NCBI GenBank assembly: GCA_045654565.1
Contig: JAZONP010000183.1
Coordinates: 1-28,584 of the forward strand
Direction: 5' to 3'
DNA: 28,584 nucleotides
Source of the DNA: UBA1189 sp045654565
GTDB lineage: Bacteria; Bacteroidota; Bacteroidia; Bacteroidales; Bacteroidaceae
The translations under genes and the position numbers were made by a program. Below the pieces are notes generated by a model. The model saw only the letters and a program-made list of their open reading frames with translations. It was not told the DNA's origin and made no database searches. This document shows, piece by piece, positions 23,057 through 28,584 of this stretch (position 1 is its first letter; every line of letters begins with the position of its first letter).

Positions 23057-24651
23057 AACCCCAAAAGACAACGTTCCCAGTAATTATACTTACTCTACTG
23101 ATACTAAACTCTTTCAGTTCTTGTATAGATCTTAGCCCGGTATCCAAGGGTAACGACAAGTTATCACAACTGCTATACATCATTGGTAATCAGTATGTCG
23201 ACACTGTGGATGTAGACGAACTTATAGAGAAGACCATTCCGAAAGTATTGGGCGAACTAGACCCCCACTCGGTATACATCCCGGCCAAGGATGTAGAAGA
23301 GTCAAACCAAGAGTTGAAGGGCAGTTTCAGTGGCATCGGTATTCAGTTCATGATACAATCCGACACTATTTACGTTAGCGATGTCATACCTGGAGGACCT
23401 GCAGAGAAGGTAGGTTTGATGGCTGGTGACCGCATCGTCACTATAGACGATTCACTCTATGTGGGTAAAAAGATCAACAACGACGGAGCCATGAAGCGAC
23501 TCAAAGGCCCCAAGGACAGTGAAGTAAAACTCGGCATCAAGCGCTATGGCGAAAAGGAATTGGTACACTATACCATTGTACGTGGCAACATCCCCGTAAA
23601 GAGTGTTGACGCTAGCTACATGATTGATGATCGCTGGTGCTACATCAAAGCCAACAAGTTTGGCGAGACCACCTATCCCGAGATGCTTATTGCTCTTGCC
23701 CAGGGTATGCAACAGAATATGAAGGGATGTATCATCGACCTCCGTGGCAACACGGGCGGATACATGGCTGCAGCTATACAGATGGTCAACGAGTTCTTAC
23801 CCAAGGGAGAGATGATTGTATATGCCGAAGGTGAGAATACATCACGCTACGGAGAGTATGCCAACGGACGCGGCACATGCCAAAACCTTCCCCTCGTAGT
23901 GCTCACCGATGAGACCTCAGCCTCTGCCAGTGAAATCTTTGCTGGAGCCATACAAGACAATGACCGTGGAACCATCATCGGACGCCGTACTTTCGGTAAG
24001 GGATTGGTACAACAGCCTATCGAATTTGCCGACGGATCGGCCATACGCCTTACCATAGCTCGCTACTACACCCCATCAGGACGCTGTATACAAAAGCCTT
24101 ATACCAATGGCCATAACGAAGAGTATGAACTCGATTTGCTCAATCGTTACGAACATGGTGAGTTTTTTACTCAGGATAGTATCAAGCAGGATGAAAGCGT
24201 AGCTTATCAAACAAAGAACGGACGTATCGTCTATGGTGGTGGAGGCATCATGCCCGACATCTTTATTCCTCAAGACACTATAGGATATACTGCATACTAC
24301 AACTCTGTCGCTAAAATGGGACTTTTTACCCGCTTCCCCTTTGAGTATACCGACAAGAATCGACACCATTTATCCCAGTACACCACAATGGAAGAGTTGC
24401 TCAACTATCTCAAGAAGCAGAACTTACTTGAAGAGTTCGTACAGCATGCTTCTAACAAAGGAATCAAGCGTCGTAACGACCTTATTAATCGGTCACGTTC
24501 TTTGATGGAGGAAATCCTATACGGCAACATCATCTACAATATACTGGGGATGGAGGAATATGTAAAATACCTCAACCTCACCGACCCTGCAGTACTGAAG
24601 GCTGTAGAGATACTCGAAAAAGGCGAGTCTCGCCCTTCTGCTAACTCATAA
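23053..24651 (+). CDS. S41 family C-terminal processing peptidase (CtpA/Prc-like), lipoprotein
   Basis: This 532-residue protein has a lipoprotein signal (Cys24 after SFSS). A short helical N-terminal segment precedes a PDZ domain (about 90-175, with FSGIGIQF and VIPGGPAEKVGLMAGDRIV) and the S41 catalytic core. In TSASASEIF and RTFGKG the expected Ser-Lys dyad is S291 and K316, 25 residues apart as in E. coli Prc and Bacillus CtpB. The conserved RGNTGG lies at 231-236. These periplasmic enzymes trim or degrade proteins from an unstructured C-terminus. The C-terminal extension (about 400-532) contains helices that may regulate access. It overlaps the upstream dCMP deaminase by four bases and lies 19 bases before metF. 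Confidence 0.93.
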   Translation: MKPQKTTFPVIILTLLILNSFSSCIDLSPVSKGNDKLSQLLYIIGNQYVDTVDVDELIEKTIPKVLGELDPHSVYIPAKDVEESNQELKGSFSGIGIQFMIQSDTIYVSDVIPGGPAEKVGLMAGDRIVTIDDSLYVGKKINNDGAMKRLKGPKDSEVKLGIKRYGEKELVHYTIVRGNIPVKSVDASYMIDDRWCYIKANKFGETTYPEMLIALAQGMQQNMKGCIIDLRGNTGGYMAAAIQMVNEFLPKGEMIVYAEGENTSRYGEYANGRGTCQNLPLVVLTDETSASASEIFAGAIQDNDRGTIIGRRTFGKGLVQQPIEFADGSAIRLTIARYYTPSGRCIQKPYTNGHNEEYELDLLNRYEHGEFFTQDSIKQDESVAYQTKNGRIVYGGGGIMPDIFIPQDTIGYTAYYNSVAKMGLFTRFPFEYTDKNRHHLSQYTTMEELLNYLKKQNLLEEFVQHASNKGIKRRNDLINRSRSLMEEILYGNIIYNILGMEEYVKYLNLTDPAVLKAVEILEKGESRPSANS

Positions 24652-24670
24652 ATCAAGACCCACAATACCA

Positions 24671-25624
24671 ATGAGCGTCATAGACTCCATAACAACAAAC
24701 ACTCGCACGGCATTCTCCTTTGAGGTGCTTCCTCCCCTCAAAGGTACAGGTATCAATAGCCTCTTTCGTACTATTGACGAGCTGCGTGAGTTTGACCCCA
24801 AATACATCAACATCACTACTCATCGTAGTGAATATGTATATCAAGAGTCACCCGAGGGTGTGTTTCACAAAATATCACTGCGCCGACGCCCTGGCACTGT
24901 GGCCGTAGCAGCTGCCATAAAGAACAAGTACAACATAGATGTGGTACCCCATATTCTTTGTAGTGGTTTCACTCGTGAAGAGACCGAGTATGTGCTGCTT
25001 GATCTCCAATTCCTAGGTATCACAGACCTGCTGCTACTCCGTGGTGACAAAGCTAAGCATGAATCCGTCTTCACCCCCACATCCAATGGCTATAGCCACG
25101 CCGTAGAGCTTCAGGCGCAAGTAAACCGTTTCAACGAGGGTTTCTTCTGTGATGGTTCGCCCATCAAAGAGCCAGGGAAGCCTTTCTCGTATGGCGTAGC
25201 TTGCTATCCTGAGAAACACGAGGAATCACCCAATATGGATATGGACCTCTATTGGTTAAAAGAGAAAGTCAAGGCAGGAGCAGAATATGCAGTAACGCAA
25301 CTCTTCTATGACAACGACAAATATTTCCGCTTCGTCGAACGTGCTCGTGCCGAGGGTATCACCATTCCTATAATTCCTGGCATTAAGCCGCTAAAGACGG
25401 CTCGACAACTCAGTATCATACCAAAGACGTTCAAGGTAGATATCCCTCAGTCTCTCGCCACCGAAGTCCTCAAGTGTAAAACAGAAGAGGAGGTGCGTCA
25501 AGTAGGTGTAGAATGGTGTACCGCCCAATGCCGCGAACTCATTGCCCATGGAGTCCCCAGCATACACTTCTACACCGTAGCAGCCACTGACAGCGTAAGA
25601 CAAGTGGCACAGCGGATCTATTAA
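24671..25624 (+). CDS. metF: 5,10-methylenetetrahydrofolate reductase
   Basis: This 317-residue FAD enzyme reduces methylenetetrahydrofolate to 5-methyltetrahydrofolate for methionine synthesis. The TIM-barrel landmarks are present: FSFEVLPP with E18, equivalent to the catalytic glutamate E28 of E. coli MetF, and LLLRGD (R124-D126), the flavin-binding segment. YAVTQLFYD and PIIPGIKPL lie further on. Length is slightly above the E. coli enzyme (296). It is the last gene of a dCMP deaminase-S41 protease-metF run with small gaps. I saw no SAM riboswitch or methionine-related operator nearby, so regulation is not evident. Confidence 0.95.
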   Translation: MSVIDSITTNTRTAFSFEVLPPLKGTGINSLFRTIDELREFDPKYINITTHRSEYVYQESPEGVFHKISLRRRPGTVAVAAAIKNKYNIDVVPHILCSGFTREETEYVLLDLQFLGITDLLLLRGDKAKHESVFTPTSNGYSHAVELQAQVNRFNEGFFCDGSPIKEPGKPFSYGVACYPEKHEESPNMDMDLYWLKEKVKAGAEYAVTQLFYDNDKYFRFVERARAEGITIPIIPGIKPLKTARQLSIIPKTFKVDIPQSLATEVLKCKTEEEVRQVGVEWCTAQCRELIAHGVPSIHFYTVAATDSVRQVAQRIY

Positions 25625-25798
25625 GCACAGCGCACACAGAGAAGCCTATATTTATGGCTATTTCGACATCGACTGTATGGCAGGCTCAAATATTGCGTAC
25701 AGTTATATTCAACGTGCCACAATTGGTATTAAGCCGATAAGATAGTCGAACAAAATCTCCATATCATGAGGACCAAAATCCAAATAATCGGGAAGCCA

Positions 25799-25830
25799 TT
25801 TGTGTTTTCACCCATCATGCACTATCTTTG
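25799..25830 (+). promoter_or_regulatory. Promoter of the trmB-mrp operon
   Basis: TTTG (25799-25802), exactly 20 bases, then TATCTTTG (25823-25830): a full match to the Bacteroidota consensus at both elements. The predicted start lies about 20 bases before the trmB ATG, so the leader is very short. The 230 bases before it, after metF, hold no gene that I recognise. Confidence 0.78.
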
Positions 25831-25857
25831 TATCCAACAAAAAAACAAGACTAAGAA

Positions 25858-26616
25858 ATGGCTAAAGGAAAATTGGCAAAATTTGCTGATATGGCAGCGT
25901 ATCCTCATGTATTTGAGTATCCTCACTCGGTGGCCGAACAGGTACCCTTCGAGATGCGCGGCAAGTGGCGCGAACAATTCTTCAAGAACGACAACCCCAT
26001 CGTGCTGGAGCTAGGCTGCGGACGCGGTGAATATACCGTGGGCTTAGGACGTATGTACCCCAACAAGAACTTTATCGGTGTGGACATCAAGGGAGCACGC
26101 ATGTGGACGGGGGCCACCGACTCGCTGCGCGAGGGAATGAACAACGTGGCCTTCCTGCGCACGAACATTGAGATTATAGACCGCTTCTTTGCCGAAGGTG
26201 AGGTGGACGAGATATGGATCACCTTCCCCGACCCGCAGATGAAGAAGGCCACAAAACGACTCACCTCAACGTGGTTTCTGCGTCGCTATGCCTCGTTCCT
26301 CAAAACCGATGGCATCATTCACCTCAAGACGGATAGCAACTTCCTGTACACCTATACCAACGCGTTGGTGAAGGTAAATAACTTGCCCACGGAGGTAAAT
26401 ACCACGGACCTCTACCATAGCGGACAGGCCGACGAGATTCTCTCTATCCGCACCTACTACGAGCAGCAGTGGCTCGACCGCGGACTGAGCATCAAGTACC
26501 TCAAGTTCCGCCTCATTCCTGAGTTGGAGTTACATGAACCCGATATTGAAATTGAGCTCGACGACTACCGCAGCTACAACCGTAGCAAGCGCAGCGGACT
26601 GCAAACAAGCAAGTAA
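25858..26616 (+). CDS. trmB: tRNA (guanine-N7-)-methyltransferase TrmB
   Basis: This 252-residue class I SAM methyltransferase makes m7G46 in the variable loop of tRNAs. The SAM-binding motif ELGCGRG is at 51-57, the acidic ribose-binding residue follows in FIGVDIKG (73-79), and the family-specific TFPDPQ occupies 122-127 with MKKATKRL after it. The C-terminal YEQQWLDRGLSIKYLKF matches the TrmB end. The N-terminal 40 residues are a normal tRNA-contacting extension. It starts a two-gene operon with mrp (3-base gap) behind a near-perfect promoter. Confidence 0.95.
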   Translation: MAKGKLAKFADMAAYPHVFEYPHSVAEQVPFEMRGKWREQFFKNDNPIVLELGCGRGEYTVGLGRMYPNKNFIGVDIKGARMWTGATDSLREGMNNVAFLRTNIEIIDRFFAEGEVDEIWITFPDPQMKKATKRLTSTWFLRRYASFLKTDGIIHLKTDSNFLYTYTNALVKVNNLPTEVNTTDLYHSGQADEILSIRTYYEQQWLDRGLSIKYLKFRLIPELELHEPDIEIELDDYRSYNRSKRSGLQTSK

Positions 26617-26619
26617 ATT

Positions 26620-27717
26620 ATGGCCCTATATCCAAAACTCATCCACGACGCACTGGCTACAGTGCGCTACCCTGGTACGGGTAAAAACCTTATCGAGGCC
26701 GAGATGGTGGAGGACGACCTCCGCATCGACGGACAGAAGGTCTCGTTCTCGCTCATCTTCGAGAAACCTACCGACCCCTTCATGAAGTCTATTCTCAAAG
26801 CATCCGAAGCCGCAATCAAGCGCGAGGCCGGTGCTGATGTTGAGGTGACCATCAATGTGAAGACCATCCAACAAGCACGCCCCGAAGTGGAGAAGTTGCT
26901 GCCTCAAGTGAAGAATATTATTGCCGTATCATCTGGCAAGGGCGGTGTGGGTAAGAGCACCGTAGCGGCCAACCTCGCCGTGGCACTCGCCAAGCAGGGC
27001 TACAAGGTGGGATTGCTCGATGCCGACATCTTCGGACCCTCGATGCCCAAGATGTTCCAAGTGGAGGATGCACGCCCCTATGCCGAGCGCATCGACGGGC
27101 GCGACCTCATCATCCCCATCGAAAGCTATGGTGTGAAGTTGCTCTCTATCGGTTTCTTCGTCGACCCTTCCCAAGCAACCATCTGGCGCGGCGGCATGGC
27201 GAGCAACGCCTTGAAGCAGCTCATTGCCGATGCTGCGTGGGGCGACCTCGACTACTTCCTCATAGATCTCCCACCCGGAACGAGCGACATCCACCTCACC
27301 ACGTTCCAAACCGTGGCCATCACGGGTGCTGTCATCGTGAGCACACCGCAGCAGGTCGCCTTGGCAGATGCACGCAAGGGTATCGATATGTTTACCAACG
27401 ATAAGGTGAATGTGCCCATTCTCGGATTGGTAGAGAACATGGCATGGTTCACTCCAGCCGAGCTACCCGAGAACAAATACTACATCTTCGGCAAGGAGGG
27501 CTGCAAGCAGCTCGCCGAGGAGATGGGCGTCCCCCTCCTGGGGCAGATTCCCGTGGTGCAGAGCATCTGCGAGGGTGGCGACAATGGCCGTCCTGTGGCT
27601 CTGGACGAAAACACCATGACAGGCCAAGCCTTCCGCGCCTTAGCCGAAGCCGTAGTGCGCCAAGTTGAGGTGCGCAACGCCACCGGAGAGGCCACACGCA
27701 TCGTGAAGACGAAGTAA
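26620..27717 (+). CDS. mrp: Mrp/ApbC-type P-loop ATPase, iron-sulfur cluster carrier
   Basis: This 365-residue protein has an N-terminal MIP18/DUF59 domain (about 1-85) and a deviant Walker A P-loop ATPase domain with GKGGVGKS (106-113), LLDADIFGPS (Walker A') and DLPPGTSD. Mrp proteins bind and deliver Fe-S clusters and work as dimers. The usual C-terminal CPxC cluster motif after VENM is absent: the segment reads VENMAWFTPAELPENKYYIFGKEGC, with only one nearby cysteine (in KEGC), so cluster binding would differ or use other residues. It follows trmB after three bases and converges with the minus-strand lipoprotein gene 14 bases on. Confidence 0.92.
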   Translation: MALYPKLIHDALATVRYPGTGKNLIEAEMVEDDLRIDGQKVSFSLIFEKPTDPFMKSILKASEAAIKREAGADVEVTINVKTIQQARPEVEKLLPQVKNIIAVSSGKGGVGKSTVAANLAVALAKQGYKVGLLDADIFGPSMPKMFQVEDARPYAERIDGRDLIIPIESYGVKLLSIGFFVDPSQATIWRGGMASNALKQLIADAAWGDLDYFLIDLPPGTSDIHLTTFQTVAITGAVIVSTPQQVALADARKGIDMFTNDKVNVPILGLVENMAWFTPAELPENKYYIFGKEGCKQLAEEMGVPLLGQIPVVQSICEGGDNGRPVALDENTMTGQAFRALAEAVVRQVEVRNATGEATRIVKTK

Positions 27718-27731
27718 GCAGTTTCCTCGGT

Positions 27732-28238
27732 TTAGTTATGTACTATCAACATGCTGCCATTGAGTGTGGTTTGATACCTATATAAAGGTCTACTGTCACT
27801 CGTTTTGGCTCCACCGCCATTGTTAAGGTCGTAGGAATTATGACATTTGGTGCAAGCGGCAACACCTCTGTCAGTAACACCCAATATGGCAGAAGCTATA
27901 TCGCAATGCGGGCAGCCAAGGTCATAGACATAGTATTCTCCATCACCGAAGTAAGGTTTCCCTATGATTAGGCCAGCAAGGCCGAAGTTGAATACACGGC
28001 TATGTACCTCCGTGTAAGGAATCGTCAACTCCTTTCCATCGGGTTCCCTTACCTTATAGCCATCCTCTGTGGCTGTGGGGCGTACAGCAAGAAAATAGCC
28101 TGAAGTCTGTACTTTACTGAAGGGCATCTTGCTTATATCGCACGAAAAAGATACTCTATACTTATTGCTAAAAACCTCATAGGAGCGACTACAAGCCGCT
28201 CCTATGAATATCAACAGGATTGCAAATGCTTTCTTCAT
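27732..28238 (-). CDS. Small lipoprotein with Rieske-like CxH...CxxC motif
   Basis: No named function is recognised. The ATG at 28238 gives 168 residues with a clean lipoprotein signal (MKKAFAILLIFIGAAC, Cys16); a longer open frame extends upstream only by running antisense through the neighbouring aminopeptidase. The body is beta-rich. Near the end, LGCPHC (C109, H111, C112) and ACTKCHNSYDL (C129, C132, H133) resemble the two cluster-binding loops of Rieske proteins (CxH...CxxH, then [YF]D), but C132 occupies the place of the second histidine. A 2Fe-2S centre with altered ligands or a structural zinc knuckle are both possible. It starts four bases after the aminopeptidase stop, so the two are probably co-transcribed. 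Confidence 0.75.
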   Translation of the reverse strand: MKKAFAILLIFIGAACSRSYEVFSNKYRVSFSCDISKMPFSKVQTSGYFLAVRPTATEDGYKVREPDGKELTIPYTEVHSRVFNFGLAGLIIGKPYFGDGEYYVYDLGCPHCDIASAILGVTDRGVAACTKCHNSYDLNNGGGAKTSDSRPLYRYQTTLNGSMLIVHN

Positions 28239-28242
28239 CAGA

Positions 28243-28584
28243 TTATCGGTTACACTCTGCTTCAATCTCTTCCGTCGTACAGGGTTTATGGGGGCCAAGG
28301 TGGTGAGAGCCTTCAGTAGTGATGAGATAGTCCTCTCCATTGCGGATACCACCAAAGTCCTTCCAAGCATCGAGTTTATCGTAGCAGATGAAGTCGGCAA
28401 ATTGGTTCTCGGCACGCCACTTGTCGATGAGCTCGGGGATGAAGTAGACACCCGGTTCAATGGTGAAGACAAAACCCGGTTCGAGCTTACGCGCGAGGCG
28501 CAATGATTTAAAGCCAAACTGAGTGCTCTTAGGCTGACCATCGTAACCAACATATACCTCACCGAGATTCTCCATATCGTGAAC
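28243..28584 (-). CDS. Xaa-Pro aminopeptidase (M24B), C-terminal part, runs off the window
   Basis: Only the last 113 residues are present. The window edge begins at VHDMENLGEV, where the histidine is a metal ligand of the M24 pita-bread fold. Two further ligand glutamates follow in FTIEPGVYF and in GIRNGEDYLIT. The ending SHHLGPHKPCTTEEIEA is typical of Bacteroidota Xaa-Pro aminopeptidases, which remove an N-terminal residue preceding proline. The N-terminus and promoter lie beyond the window. A methionine at 28575 opens this segment but is internal, not a start. The downstream lipoprotein gene is four bases away. Confidence 0.92.
   Translation of the reverse strand, partial: VHDMENLGEVYVGYDGQPKSTQFGFKSLRLARKLEPGFVFTIEPGVYFIPELIDKWRAENQFADFICYDKLDAWKDFGGIRNGEDYLITTEGSHHLGPHKPCTTEEIEAECNR

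Noticed and set aside
24652..24670. SAM or cobalamin riboswitch ahead of metF
   Set aside because: Only 19 bases separate it from the preceding gene, with no room for such an element.
25672..25703. Terminator for metF (ACTGTA/TACAGT hairpin)
   Set aside because: Six-base stem, 20-base loop and no T tract. Too weak to call.
28239..28562. N-terminal extension of the small lipoprotein frame to 28562
   Set aside because: This part overlaps the coding sequence of the aminopeptidase in another frame, and a proper lipoprotein signal begins at 28238.

Overview
The window looks like a chromosomal segment of a Bacteroidales bacterium, probably Prevotellaceae- or Bacteroidaceae-like. The evidence is a SusC/SusD pair with DUF4843 and PKD-like lipoproteins, a DUF2723 membrane glycosyltransferase, a secreted protein with a type IX-like C-terminal tail, many lipoprotein signal peptides, AT-rich leaders without clear Shine-Dalgarno sites, and repeated matches to the Bacteroidota promoter pattern TTTG/TTG - about 20 bp - TAnnTTTG. 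Genus cannot be fixed by eye. I saw no rRNA, tRNA, CRISPR array, transposase, integrase or phage gene.

Left part (1-5712): a two-gene minus-strand operon (DUF2723 glycosyltransferase, then a NodB-type deacetylase) diverges from a plus-strand thiol-disulfide oxidoreductase lipoprotein that ends at a strong hairpin. A gene-free kilobase follows (5713-6692). It is full of repeats: 12-bp units in inverted clusters that bound about 665 bp, a 22-bp tandem repeat, a REP-like palindrome and short hairpins.

Centre (6693-18292): a secreted beta-rich protein of unknown function is followed by a terminator whose loop carries the -33 element of the next promoter. That promoter starts a tight five-gene operon: SusC, SusD, a DUF4843 lipoprotein, a PKD-like lipoprotein and a periplasmic M16 zinc protease, closed by a hairpin terminator. 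No glycoside hydrolase or regulator lies within it, and the protease as its only enzyme suggests peptide rather than glycan uptake, as described for RagAB.

Right part (18310-28584): miaB on the minus strand, then a 770-bp gap with short repeats and a possible small RNA or leader. Next is a plus-strand series: M3 dipeptidyl carboxypeptidase lipoprotein, dCMP deaminase, S41 processing protease lipoprotein and metF, then a trmB-mrp operon with a near-perfect promoter. The minus-strand end holds the C-terminus of an Xaa-Pro aminopeptidase and a small lipoprotein with a Rieske-like CxH/CxxC pattern. Most of the right part is ordinary housekeeping. Four peptidase families (M16, M3, S41, M24) in 13 kb fit a peptide-using or cell-envelope protein-handling role.

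Most worth following up: the SusCD-M16 operon with its terminator/promoter overlap, the inverted-repeat region at 5856-6520, the three-repeat secreted protein, and the possible small RNA near 20038-20108.
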